Source: JAHEKO01 sp965212505
GTDB lineage: Bacteria > Acidobacteriota > Thermoanaerobaculia > Multivoradales > JAHEKO01
Direction of reading: 5' to 3'
Length of the DNA: 64,000 nucleotides
Assembly (NCBI GenBank): GCA_965212505.1
Contig: OZ243123.1
Span: 5,057,507-5,121,506 of the forward strand
The notes beneath the pieces are model-generated. The model saw only the letters and a list, made by a program, of their open reading frames with translations. It was not told the DNA's origin and searched no databases. Position numbers and translations under genes: made by a program. The number at the start of each line of letters is the position of its first letter. The first letter of the stretch is position 1. This document shows, piece after piece, positions 36,017-44,092 of the stretch.

Positions 36017-36193
36017 CTAGGCCGCTCCCTCGGCTGTCGCCGGGCCGGTCTTCCAGATCGCCATGCGCTGGATCGACTGCGGCTCGTCGGCGGTCGGGGC
36101 GAGCACTGCGAGCAGCTCGGCACTCGAGCGGCTGCGCGTCTTCTCCCAGTTGTGGTTCGTGTCGGACGGCCGGTTCGCGGGGTTCTTGCTCAT
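36017..36193 (-). CDS. 58-residue peptide, candidate precursor for the adjacent prenyl-synthase-like protein
   Basis: A short frame with a strong ribosome site (GGAGG, 6 nt before ATG 36193 on the reverse strand), abutting the downstream enzyme start. The peptide is hydrophilic and basic at the N-terminus (SKNPANRPSDTNHNWEKTR), has a short helical middle (SAELLAVLAP) and ends QRMAIWKTGPATAEGAA. It has Trp at positions 16 and 47 and no Cys. It lacks a Sec signal. Size, position and a Trp near the C-terminus recall ComX precursors, whose Trp is prenylated. No homologue is recognised, so it may instead be a leader peptide or a small partner subunit of the enzyme. Confidence 0.55.
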   Translation of the reverse strand: MSKNPANRPSDTNHNWEKTRSRSSAELLAVLAPTADEPQSIQRMAIWKTGPATAEGAA

Positions 36194-36263
36194 GTCATTC
36201 CTCCAGTGGCTTGTTTGCCTGGCGTCACCGTGTGTGAGCGCCTTTGAGAGGAATGGACTGCCG

Positions 36264-37874
36264 TCAGTAGGAGAATTCCCGAATCTTTTTTGCCGCGCCG
36301 GATCGGCCGGCCGATTCAGCCTGTTGCGCCAAGGCTTCTTGGAGCGTCGTTGAGCCGAAGGAGAACTCCTCTGGTGCAATCTCGCGGACGCGTTGATCCA
36401 ACCGCTGGAGGAACCGCCCCTCCTCTTCGGTGTTGCCGTCGTAGATGGCAAGGAGCACCGCAATCACCAGCAGCTGCGGATCTTTCTTCTCCAGCTCGAG
36501 GCCGGCGGCGATCGCTGCGCGGGCGGCGTCTAGCTGGCCGAGCTCGATGCGACAAGAGGCGCTTGTCCAGTAGACCGGTGGAAAGTGCCAGGAGGTATCC
36601 ACCAACGGGCTGAGCCGGTCGCACGCTTCTTCTGCATTGCCGAGCTGGCTCTCCACCGTGCTCAGCACGAACTCGACTGGGCGGTTGGCAGGAGCCTCTT
36701 CGAGCGCGTGCTCCAACCACCGTAGCTGGCCTGCGAGTTCGCCCTGTGCATAGTGCTCAGCGAACTGAATCAGCGCCTTTTCGAACGCGCTGGCCTTTGG
36801 AAACAAGGTTCTAAAGTGCGAAAGGTATCGCTGTACGGTGTCGTCGTCGCCGACCTCGACGTGTGTCAGCAGTCGAATCACCCGCGGGGCGATGAAGTTC
36901 GAGTCGAGATCGATCGCCTCGTCGAGGAGGACACCCCCGCCGACCTCGTTGGTGTAGACCAGCTGCATGCCCTCTAGAAAGAGCACTACGGCACGAAGGT
37001 CGTTCTTCGAGATGTCGAGAAAGGGTGCCGAATCCGGGTCGCGGTGGTAGGGGTGCCGGATCATGTCGAAGTAGGCTGCTACCTCGTCGGCAAGGTCGTC
37101 TCGAGAGCCGTTCGTAGCCGACAGCGGCCGCTCTCTAGAGAAGAGCAGTGCGTCCTGGGAGAGTTCGATGTGAGCGCGCTGGCCAGCGACGAGTTTGGAT
37201 ACGCTCACTTCGAGGCAGTAGGTTGCCCTCCCGCGGTCGGAGGGAGGGCACTCCTCGGCGCGAGATGCGACGATCCCGGGTCGCCCACTCAGGCGTCGGC
37301 TGATGTCGAGTGCCAACTGTAAGGACGCCGATTCGTCGGCGGCACTGTCTCGCAGCGGGGCGACGACGATTCGCGGAGGGCCGCTGCTCGGCTGGCTTGC
37401 GCCCCGGTTCTGCCACGCCCAGGCGGCGAATAGGAGCAGCACCGTCCCAGCGGCCACCCAGGCAACCCGCCGCCTCCAGGGGCTCGAAGGCCCGGAAGGG
37501 GTCTCACCGGCGTGACCCGAAGGAACGGGTTCTGATGGCTCAGATGCGGCGGCGCTCACCGGCGCGATGAGCCGGTAGCCGCGCTTCGGGATCGTCTGAA
37601 TGAACTTCGGATCGTTCGCCTGGTCGCCGAAGGCCCGTCGGAGGTCCCAGATGGCGTGGGTGAGCACCTCGTCCGAGACGTAGGTCTCCCTCCAGACCCT
37701 CTCGATGAGCTCTCTCTTCGGGTAGACCTCGTTGCCGCGCTCAGCGAGTGCGAGGAGCACCTCCATCGAGCGGGGCTCGATGTGGACCGTCTGCGTATCG
37801 TCCGAAATCTCGCCCAAGGAGGGGCGGACGAGGCGGTCTCCTACCTTGAAATCCGCGAGGCCGTTCGAGGTCAT
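36264..37874 (-). CDS. Membrane-spanning winged-helix regulator with TPR-like sensor domain (CadC/ToxR type)
   Basis: 536 residues. An OmpR/PhoB-type winged helix occupies about residues 5-107 (MEVLLALAERGNEVYPKREL, VLTHAIWDLRRAFGD, IQTIPKRGYRLIAPV). A Pro/Ser linker leads to one membrane helix (about 135-153, VAWVAAGTVLLLFAAWAW). The extracytoplasmic remainder begins with a short alpha/beta region and continues as helical TPR-like repeats to the C-terminus. This architecture senses a signal outside and binds DNA inside without phosphorylation. It lies 70 nt upstream of the peptide-enzyme pair on the same strand, and divergent from a sigma factor. Confidence 0.82.
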   Translation of the reverse strand: MTSNGLADFKVGDRLVRPSLGEISDDTQTVHIEPRSMEVLLALAERGNEVYPKRELIERVWRETYVSDEVLTHAIWDLRRAFGDQANDPKFIQTIPKRGYRLIAPVSAAASEPSEPVPSGHAGETPSGPSSPWRRRVAWVAAGTVLLLFAAWAWQNRGASQPSSGPPRIVVAPLRDSAADESASLQLALDISRRLSGRPGIVASRAEECPPSDRGRATYCLEVSVSKLVAGQRAHIELSQDALLFSRERPLSATNGSRDDLADEVAAYFDMIRHPYHRDPDSAPFLDISKNDLRAVVLFLEGMQLVYTNEVGGGVLLDEAIDLDSNFIAPRVIRLLTHVEVGDDDTVQRYLSHFRTLFPKASAFEKALIQFAEHYAQGELAGQLRWLEHALEEAPANRPVEFVLSTVESQLGNAEEACDRLSPLVDTSWHFPPVYWTSASCRIELGQLDAARAAIAAGLELEKKDPQLLVIAVLLAIYDGNTEEEGRFLQRLDQRVREIAPEEFSFGSTTLQEALAQQAESAGRSGAAKKIREFSY

Positions 37875-37980
37875 CTGGTGTCGAGAAACCTTCTCTTCGA
37901 GTCCTCAGAAGTCAATATCTGAAAGGGGATCTCAGGAAACCCACATGCTTCCTTCAGGACGGGATCGGCTACGGGTCGTT

Positions 37981-37996
37981 ACCTTGCACCCAAGGT
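37981..37996. promoter_or_regulatory. Inverted repeat in the divergent regulator/sigma-factor gap
   Basis: ACCTTG-CACC-CAAGGT is a perfect 6-bp inverted repeat with a 4-nt centre. It lies in the 202-nt gap between the membrane regulator (start 37874) and the sigma factor gene (start 38077). It is a candidate operator for either. Confidence 0.4.
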
Positions 37997-38076
37997 TACA
38001 GCACACAACGTTCGATGAGGGGGCGGGTAGCTCACCGGACGGCACCCAAACACCGACGGCGGCGAAGGAGGGACGA

Positions 38077-39018
38077 GTGACACAAAACGAGACCCGAGTG
38101 ACCGCGATCGAAGAGTGGATGACGACTCAGAGTCGCGAGACCGGGTCGCGTTCTCGCACCGCCGTCGTTCGCGAACTCCCTCTCGACCGAGAGGCGACCT
38201 CCGAGGAGTGCCGGGATCTGTTGCTCGCTCACCTGGACTTCATCGACAGAACGGTCGGTTCGGTGGCTCGCCGGTACGCCCTCAACGAGTGGGAGGCCGA
38301 CGATCTGGCCAGCCAGGTCAAGCTTCGCTTGCTTTCTGAAGACTTCGCCGTACTGCGCAAGTTCCAGGGCAAGAGTCGTTTGACCACCTACCTCACCACG
38401 GTCATTCACAACATGTTCCGTGACTACCGAATCCAGCAGTGGGGTAAGTGGCGACCCTCGGCAGCGGCCAAGCGGGCCGGGGATCTGGGGGTCCAGATGG
38501 AGGCTCTCCTCTACCGCGACCGGTACAGCTTTGACGAAGCGGTCGAGATGCTGCGAACGCGCTACGAAGTACAGGCGTCTTTGGAGGAGCTCGTGGAGAT
38601 CGCTTCGACCATCAAGCCTCGTACGACGCGTCGCTTCGAAACCGACAGCGTGCTCTCACGACTCGAGGCGGATGATCGGGGAGATCAGCGGGTTCGCGAC
38701 GGCGAACGAGCCGAGCTACAGGAACGGGTTGCCGACGCCCTGAAGGCTGCGCTCGCGGCGTTGGAGGCGGAGGATCGGTTGATCGTCAATCTCCGGTTCG
38801 TGGAGGGGCTGACGATTCGCTCGATCGCATCCACCCTGGACCTCGATCAACGGCGCATCTACGCGCGTGTTCGCCGGGTGCTTGGCGAGGTGCGGGAGCA
38901 GATCGCCGAAACAGGACTATCTTCCGGGGAGATCCTCGATCTTCTCGATTGGCCTGCGTGTGCCGTCGAGGCCGGCCTTACGGGTGTTTTCCCCTTGCTC
39001 TCCTCGGAGACGGCGTAG
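38077..39018 (+). CDS. Sigma-70 family (ECF-like) sigma factor
   Basis: 313 residues from GTG 38077, chosen because AAGGAGGG precedes it by 4 nt; the frame is open further upstream. Region 2 is at about residues 45-115 (FIDRTVGSVARRYALNEWEADDLASQVKLRLL, then STYL-like LTTYLTTVIHNMFRDYRIQQWGKWRPSAAA). Region 4 is at about 225-280 (LEAEDRLIVNLRFVEGLTIRSIASTL, QRRIYARVRRVL). A 90-residue linker between them is longer than in ordinary ECF factors. A paralogue follows at 39146. It should direct RNA polymerase to a dedicated promoter set. Confidence 0.85.
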   Translation: MTQNETRVTAIEEWMTTQSRETGSRSRTAVVRELPLDREATSEECRDLLLAHLDFIDRTVGSVARRYALNEWEADDLASQVKLRLLSEDFAVLRKFQGKSRLTTYLTTVIHNMFRDYRIQQWGKWRPSAAAKRAGDLGVQMEALLYRDRYSFDEAVEMLRTRYEVQASLEELVEIASTIKPRTTRRFETDSVLSRLEADDRGDQRVRDGERAELQERVADALKAALAALEAEDRLIVNLRFVEGLTIRSIASTLDLDQRRIYARVRRVLGEVREQIAETGLSSGEILDLLDWPACAVEAGLTGVFPLLSSETA

Positions 39019-39145
39019 GGGGCACGCGCAGTCTTTTTTCTCCACTTCGCGGTGGAGACGGTAATCTCTGCTTGTGGTGGGGTGGTGAATTCGGATTCTG
39101 GCGATTCCGCCGGAATCCGTGTAGCTGTATCTGCTGGAAGCCCCA

Positions 39146-40021
39146 ATGCTGGAACCGACAGCTCCGCGCTCGACCGATCAGATGCGGTCGATCTACGAAG
39201 AGCACATCGACGAGGTCGATCGTGTGGTGGCTTGGGTCGCCCGCCGCGGCTTCCAGCCCGACGAAGCCCAGGAGTTCCGCTCCTGGGTGCACGTCGAGCT
39301 GATGGACGACGACTTCCGGGTTCTGCGCGCCTATACGGGGCGGGCCAGCCTCTCCACCTACCTGGTGGCGGTAGTTCAGAACCTGGCCCGTGACTTCAGG
39401 AGTCGCCGCTGGGGGCGCTGGCGTCCGTCGGCGGCCGCCGAGAGACTGGGAGTCACAGCCATTCGCCTGGAGCGCCTGCTCGATCGAGAAGGCCATTCCC
39501 TGAGCGCCGCTACGGAGATGTTGCAACGCCACTTCGGAGTTCGGCTGTCGGCCCTGGAGATTGCGTCGCTGGCAGAGCAGCTGCCGCCTCGACAGGGCGT
39601 GGTCCTCGAAGGCGGCGAACGGGCTGCGGACCTCGAAGAGCCGAGCGGCGCCGACCAGGCGACTCTCCGCGCGGAGGGTGAGTCGACGTTGGACGAGGCA
39701 CGTGAGGCGATCGCGGCGTGTCTGGAGGATTTCGACGTGGACGACCGCCTGGTTCTCAAGATGCACTACGAGCGCGGCCTCACGGTCGCGGCGATCGCGG
39801 CCAGTCTGGGCCTCGGCCAGAGACGGCTCTACACACGCCGCGATCGATGCCTTCGCGACCTGCGTTCGAGCCTCGAGAAACGCGGGCTCGACGCCGCGCG
39901 AATACTGGACGCGTTACGCTGGGTGGACAGAGACCGTCCGCCCGACTTCCGTGTGCATTTGGCAGAAGAGCGGCGAACGGAGCCGTCTAACTTGGCAGAG
40001 GGTGCCGACCTTGATGAGTGA
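39146..40021 (+). CDS. Sigma-70 family (ECF-like) sigma factor, paralogue
   Basis: 291 residues, clearly paralogous to the preceding gene. Region 2 includes RASLSTYLVAVVQNLARDFRSRRWGRWRPSAAA, matching the WGKWRPSAAA block of the first copy. Region 4 is VDDRLVLKMHYERGLTVAAIAASLGLGQRRLYTRRDRCLRDL. The linker again is long. The stop overlaps the start of a putative anti-sigma gene by 8 nt, the usual ECF arrangement. Confidence 0.85.
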   Translation: MLEPTAPRSTDQMRSIYEEHIDEVDRVVAWVARRGFQPDEAQEFRSWVHVELMDDDFRVLRAYTGRASLSTYLVAVVQNLARDFRSRRWGRWRPSAAAERLGVTAIRLERLLDREGHSLSAATEMLQRHFGVRLSALEIASLAEQLPPRQGVVLEGGERAADLEEPSGADQATLRAEGESTLDEAREAIAACLEDFDVDDRLVLKMHYERGLTVAAIAASLGLGQRRLYTRRDRCLRDLRSSLEKRGLDAARILDALRWVDRDRPPDFRVHLAEERRTEPSNLAEGADLDE

Positions 40022-40916
40022 AGTGCAGTTGACCCCGGGCGACTTGGAGACCCTCGCGGCCTTCCTCGACCGGCGGCTTACGCTCTCGGAGCGTCAGGAG
40101 TTCATGGGGCGGCTCGACCGCGAACCGGAGCTGTACGAGGTGTTCGTCGACACGGTGCGGTACCGCGAGAGCCAGATGCTCGGAACCGCGGAGGTCGAAA
40201 CGATCTCCTCCGGCAAGACGTCGTGGGTGATCCCGGCCACGGTGGCCGCTCTGCTCGCCGTCGCGGTGCTCGGGCCGCAGCTGACCTCGCGCCTCGGCCT
40301 ACCGACCGGCGCCGGCCTCGCCCGCGGACTGGTCTCCGAGAATCGACTCGAGGGTGTTCTCGCTCCGGACTGGGTCGAGCAGGGCTGGCGCCGAACTCGC
40401 GGACTGACAAACCTCCACAGCGAGGTCGACAGCGCCTTCCGGGTCGGGGTCCACTCGATGGACCTGGAGGTTGCGCTCCGCACCGACCGCAGAGACGACG
40501 CGACTCTGCTGCTCCGATACATGCACGGCGAGCTCGACAACATCGACCTGAGCGACCACCTGCAGCTCTCGTACTCCGATCTACTCCGGCAGCTCGAAGG
40601 CGGCGAGTCGTTCGAGAACGCTCTCGCCGGCGCCGCAGAGATCGAGGAACAGGCGGCTGAGCTGCTCGACATCGAGTACGGCTTCGCCTTCGGCCGCTGG
40701 GCCGAGGCCGGCAAGCTCGCGGCCCAGAGCGGCAATCAGAAGCTCCTGCGCTCGCGCGTCTTCGGCAATATGCTCTCCGAGATCCAACGCCACGAATGGA
40801 CCCAGGAGGTCGACGCCCTGCTCGCCGAGGTCGAGTCGGAGATCTCCCGAGCCAACCGCACCCCAGACTTGCCGGCCCTCGAGCGGGTGTTCACCTCGAT
40901 CATCAACGAAAGCTGA
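40014..40916 (+). CDS. Putative membrane anti-sigma factor
   Basis: 300 residues. The N-terminal 45 residues (LETLAAFLDRRLTLSERQEFMGRLDREPELYEVF) resemble the short helical anti-sigma domain without zinc ligands. One membrane helix follows (about residues 69-88, WVIPATVAALLAVAVLGPQL), then a helical extracytoplasmic domain of about 200 residues with TPR-like texture. It overlaps the sigma factor gene by 8 nt, which argues for a sigma/anti-sigma pair. The assignment rests on context and architecture; no diagnostic motif is present. Confidence 0.6.
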   Translation: MSEVQLTPGDLETLAAFLDRRLTLSERQEFMGRLDREPELYEVFVDTVRYRESQMLGTAEVETISSGKTSWVIPATVAALLAVAVLGPQLTSRLGLPTGAGLARGLVSENRLEGVLAPDWVEQGWRRTRGLTNLHSEVDSAFRVGVHSMDLEVALRTDRRDDATLLLRYMHGELDNIDLSDHLQLSYSDLLRQLEGGESFENALAGAAEIEEQAAELLDIEYGFAFGRWAEAGKLAAQSGNQKLLRSRVFGNMLSEIQRHEWTQEVDALLAEVESEISRANRTPDLPALERVFTSIINES

Positions 40917-40928
40917 GCGCTAGGCGAG

Positions 40929-40934
40929 TAGACT
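40929..40934 (+). promoter_or_regulatory. -10 box for tRNA-Ser
   Basis: TAGACT ends 9 nt before the 5' end of the mature tRNA. Confidence 0.4.
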
Positions 40935-40943
40935 TGCCGCCGC

Positions 40944-41033
40944 GGAGGGGTGGCAGAGTGGTCGAATGCACCGGTCTTGAAAACCGGCGTGGCTTCACGG
41001 TCACCGTGGGTTCGAATCCCACCCCCTCCGCCA
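40944..41033 (+). tRNA. tRNA-Ser (anticodon UGA)
   Basis: Acceptor stem GGAGGGG (40944-40950) pairs with CCCCTCC (41023-41029), followed by G and an encoded CCA. The anticodon stem CCGGT/ACCGG holds a 7-nt loop with anticodon TGA at 40978-40980, reading UCA. A long variable arm and the T arm GTGGG-TTCGAAT-CCCAC are present. Serine tRNAs of this type are common integration sites; a partial copy of its 3' half occurs at 45136. Confidence 0.95.
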
Positions 41034-41194
41034 GAGCTATACGCAACGCTTGCCACTTCCAGGCTACGTGCTCCACTAGCAATGCCGGATCATCGCGATC
41101 CAGTACGACCAAGGCGCAGGGCTCCGTATTCGATCGCCGCGTCCCGTTGTCTGAGATGATGCGTGCGAGCCGAAGCGCGGTTCGGTACCGTCAA

Positions 41195-41956
41195 ATGCCC
41201 GATTCGACAACCGAGACGAACCTCCTGGAGCGAGCTCTCCACGACTGGCCGCGTCGCCTCGGTACAGAGGCGGCTCTGCTTGAGCGAGTCGTGGCCGCGG
41301 CGCCGTCGAAGAGGGTCCTGGATCTGGGCTGCGGCGAGGGTCAGCACGCCAGATTCCTCGCCGAGCTGGGGTGCGAAGTGGTCGCCATCGACGCCTCGGA
41401 GCGGGCGATCGACGCGGCTCAGCAAGAGCCGGTTCCGGATGGAGTCCAGTTCATCCTGACCGATCTCGGCGCCGTGGAGCGGAGTGTTCGTGGTCACTTC
41501 GGCGCCGCCGTCTGCCTGGGCAACACATTGCCCCATCTCTTGTCTCCCGAATCCGTGTCGCGGACGCTGATCGGCCTGCGGAGGCGTCTCGTACCCGGGG
41601 CGCCACTCGTCCTTCAGCTCCTGAACTACGATCGCGTTCTCGACGGCGGCGAGCGGGCCCTGCCGATCGAGTTTCTCGACTCGTCCGATGGAGAGTTGAT
41701 CCTTCTCGGACTCGTGCGTGGGCGCGAGGACGGCATCGTGCTGCACACGACCTCGGTGCTGCGGTTTCGCCCCCAGTCCGAGACGCCTCTCGAAGTCGTC
41801 GGCACGCGCCAGAATCAGCTGCGCGGCTGGCGGCGAGAGGAGATCGAGACGATGCTCGAGGTGGCGCGCTTCACGCCGCGCGAGACGTACGGCGACATGG
41901 GCATGAGCCCCTACGACCCGGTCGAGTCGCCAGAGCTCGTGGTGATCGCCAGCTAG
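41195..41956 (+). CDS. Class I SAM-dependent methyltransferase
   Basis: 253 residues from ATG 41195 (ATG 41156 or 41159 would extend it by about 13 residues). Motif I is VLDLGCGEGQHARFLAELG, with VVAIDASERAI and the later AAVCLGNTLPHLL. It belongs to the methyltransferase-11/25 type acting on small molecules; substrate unknown. It is the first gene of the segment flanked by the tRNA-Ser 3' repeats. No ribosome site is evident. Confidence 0.82.
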   Translation: MPDSTTETNLLERALHDWPRRLGTEAALLERVVAAAPSKRVLDLGCGEGQHARFLAELGCEVVAIDASERAIDAAQQEPVPDGVQFILTDLGAVERSVRGHFGAAVCLGNTLPHLLSPESVSRTLIGLRRRLVPGAPLVLQLLNYDRVLDGGERALPIEFLDSSDGELILLGLVRGREDGIVLHTTSVLRFRPQSETPLEVVGTRQNQLRGWRREEIETMLEVARFTPRETYGDMGMSPYDPVESPELVVIAS

Positions 41957-41965
41957 AGCAGCGAC

Positions 41966-42183
41966 TCAGGAATGGCGGGTCAGGACGACGTGTGGGATCT
42001 TCTGCTTGGGTGAGAAGTCGCGAATAGCGTGCAGCTTGTCGGCGTTGGCTCGCTCGACGAAAGCCGTCTCGGGAAGGTTGAACTCTCGGGCGATCGGCCG
42101 CGCACTTGCTCGACGAGACAGACTGCCAGCAGATTCCCCCGAAAGGGGACTTCGGTGAACGCGTCCACGATGAAACAGTCCAT
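41966..42183 (-). pseudogene. Decayed PhzF-family isomerase remnant
   Basis: Reading from ATG 42183 gives MDCFIVDAFTEVPFRGNLLAVCLVEQ, the N-terminus of PhzF-like proteins. After about residue 26 the family match shifts frame and continues as IAREFNLPETAFVERAN and IRDFSPKQKIPH before a stop at 41966. Only about 70 of the usual 260-290 residues remain, with at least one frameshift and loss of everything downstream. PhzF-like proteins are epimerase/isomerases. It lies just downstream of the DMT transporter gene and may have been the last gene of that operon. Confidence 0.75.
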
Positions 42184-42202
42184 GCCGACGAGGCTTGGGG
42201 CA

Positions 42203-43057
42203 TCAGGTCGCGGTTCTGCCGAGGATCACTCCCACGGCCGAGAGAAGGCCACCGGCCAGGGCGGTTCGAGAGGGGACGTCTTCGAGGACGAGCCAACCGA
42301 GGCACATCGCCACCACGGGTACGAGGAAGAGCACATTCGACGCCGTCCCCGCCGGTAGCTCGGCAAGCACGTGTGCCCAGGCCAGATAGGCGAGTGCCGC
42401 TGGCCCGACGCCGAGGAACAGAAGAGCCGCGAGGGTTGTGGGCGAGCTTCGCTGCAACGACTCGCCGAGGCCCCCGAGGAAGGGGGTCAGGAAGAGGCAC
42501 CCGAACCAGACCGTCCAGGCGGTCACCTCGACCGGGCGGTAGCGTGCCAGGAGAGGCTTGACCGAGACGAAGTAGATCGCCTGAGCGAGCGCCGCTCCGA
42601 GGATCAGGAGGGCGCCCGACTCGAAGCCGCTCGAGCCGCCCTGTTGCAGGCCGAGGATCGACACCCCAGAGAAGGCGAGCAGAGTGCCGACCCAGTGTCG
42701 CGCGGTGAGCCGCTCGCCAAACAGCGCTATCGAGAACAGCGAGGTCCAGATCGGGACGGTGTTGACGATCAGACTGGCGACGCCGGGGCTCACCGACTCT
42801 TGTCCCGAGTTCAGCGCCAGGTTGTAGAGCGAGATGCCGACGGCGCCAGCGAAGGCGAAACGGAGGAGATCGCGAACCGGTGGCCGAGACGCCCGTTTCG
42901 GGGAAGTCAGGACGAGCAGGACGAGGGCGGCAACCAGGTAGCGTGCGAGCGCGAGGTGCCCTGGCGACAGATCCTCGAGGGCGAGGCCCACGGCGACAAA
43001 CGCCGAACCCCACAAGACGACGACAGTGGCCGCCGCTCCCGCTGCTCGCGTCGTCAC
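42203..43057 (-). CDS. DMT family (EamA) transporter
   Basis: 284 residues with about ten hydrophobic segments in two homologous EamA halves (VVVLWGSAFVAVGLALEDL opens the first; LAQAIYFVSVKPLL begins the second). Such proteins export amino acids or other metabolites across the inner membrane; the substrate is unknown. GTG 43057 overlaps the GNAT stop (GTGA) and is preferred; an in-frame ATG at 43108 would add 17 hydrophilic residues. Part of a rhodanese-GNAT-DMT operon on the reverse strand. Confidence 0.87.
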   Translation of the reverse strand: MTTRAAGAAATVVVLWGSAFVAVGLALEDLSPGHLALARYLVAALVLLVLTSPKRASRPPVRDLLRFAFAGAVGISLYNLALNSGQESVSPGVASLIVNTVPIWTSLFSIALFGERLTARHWVGTLLAFSGVSILGLQQGGSSGFESGALLILGAALAQAIYFVSVKPLLARYRPVEVTAWTVWFGCLFLTPFLGGLGESLQRSSPTTLAALLFLGVGPAALAYLAWAHVLAELPAGTASNVLFLVPVVAMCLGWLVLEDVPSRTALAGGLLSAVGVILGRTAT

Positions 43058-43569
43058 CGAGTGCTTCTCGACGGCGGGACGGTTGTATTGCCGACGAGTC
43101 GTCGGCATCCTTCGGAATCCAGGCTGAAGCGCAGCTTCTCGAGCGCTTCAGCTCCTAGCCGCTCGTAGAAGCGCACCGCGCCGCCATTCCAGGGCGGTGT
43201 CTGCCACTGGAGGTTGACGGCCCCCTGATCGAGCGCGGTCTGAGCGACGCGCTCGATCAGGGCTCGGCCGACCCCATGGCCGCGGTACGGCTCTCGCAGA
43301 TAGAGGCAGTCCAAATGAAGGTAGTGGCGGGCATCCCAGGTCGATAGCTCGAAGCTCGCACTCGCGAAGCCTGCGAGCCGGCCGGCGCGAACCTCGGCCA
43401 CCCAGCAGTCCGCTCCGTCGGAGTCGAGCAGCAGCCGACCGAGCCTCGCCTCGCGCCCGGCGTCCTCCGTCCACCTCGCGCGCTCGTACCTTGCGTGCTC
43501 GCGGCAGAGGTCGACCAGCTCGGGGAGATCGGCCCGTTCGAGCGGGCGGATCTCCGTCGCGGTGGTCAT
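43054..43569 (-). CDS. GNAT family N-acetyltransferase
   Basis: 171 residues. The acetyl-CoA binding motif A is LYLREPYRGHGVGRALIERVA (R/Q-x-x-G-x-G/A as RGHGVG), with LDCLYLR before it and a C-terminal LQWQTPPWNGGAVRFYERLGAE typical of motif B. Substrate unknown; neighbours suggest an amine handled together with the DMT exporter. Start ATG 43569 overlaps the rhodanese stop (ATGA). Confidence 0.87.
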   Translation of the reverse strand: MTTATEIRPLERADLPELVDLCREHARYERARWTEDAGREARLGRLLLDSDGADCWVAEVRAGRLAGFASASFELSTWDARHYLHLDCLYLREPYRGHGVGRALIERVAQTALDQGAVNLQWQTPPWNGGAVRFYERLGAEALEKLRFSLDSEGCRRLVGNTTVPPSRSTR

Positions 43570-43973
43570 GGGGTCGCCAGGCTGAAACCCTCGTCGAGCC
43601 AGCCTGTGATCCCGCCGATCATCTCCTTGACCGGTCTGCCCAGCTCTGCGATTCGGATGGCGCCGCGAGTCGATCCGTTGCAGTGCGGCCCGGCGCAGTA
43701 CGTCACCAACAGCGTGTCCATCGGGTAGTCGGCGAGGCGTCGCTCGGTGAGCGTCGGGTAGGGGATGTTGACGGCGCCCGGCAGGTGCCCGTTTGCGAAG
43801 GCCTCCGGTGATCGGACGTCCACGAGAACAAAACCCCGGTCCTCCAGCGTCTCGGTGGCGTGTACGTCCCAGCAGTCGGTCTCGAACGCGAACCGTGACC
43901 TGAAGTGTGCGGCGGCCTCGGCCGGTGCTGTCGTGGGTACCTCTGTGACCAGATTCTTTTGCCGTACGAGCAT
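43566..43973 (-). CDS. Rhodanese-like domain protein
   Basis: 135 residues, one rhodanese domain. The conserved start FVLVDVRSPEAFANGHLPGAVNIPY is followed by the active-site loop TYCAGPHCNGSTRGA, with the catalytic Cys in YCAGPHC. It transfers sulfur or acts as a thiol-binding partner. It is divergent from an FtrA-like AraC regulator, a pairing seen in several proteobacteria. First gene of the rhodanese-GNAT-DMT operon. Confidence 0.88.
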   Translation of the reverse strand: MLVRQKNLVTEVPTTAPAEAAAHFRSRFAFETDCWDVHATETLEDRGFVLVDVRSPEAFANGHLPGAVNIPYPTLTERRLADYPMDTLLVTYCAGPHCNGSTRGAIRIAELGRPVKEMIGGITGWLDEGFSLATP

Positions 43974-44057
43974 GATTGCCCCCTCGAGTTCGAACGTTGG
44001 TGCAGCGATCGTCGCTGCGTCGAGGCCAGTATCCTGCCGCGGATACTTCGCGAGCAA

Positions 44058-44086
44058 TTGGCATAAATGACAATGCTCGATAGAAT
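44058..44086 (+). promoter_or_regulatory. Leaderless promoter of the FtrA-like regulator
   Basis: TTGGCA (44058-44063), a 17-nt spacer and TAGAAT (44081-44086) lie exactly 6 nt before ATG 44093. This is the clearest leaderless promoter in the window. Confidence 0.65.
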
Positions 44087-44092
44087 AGGGCC

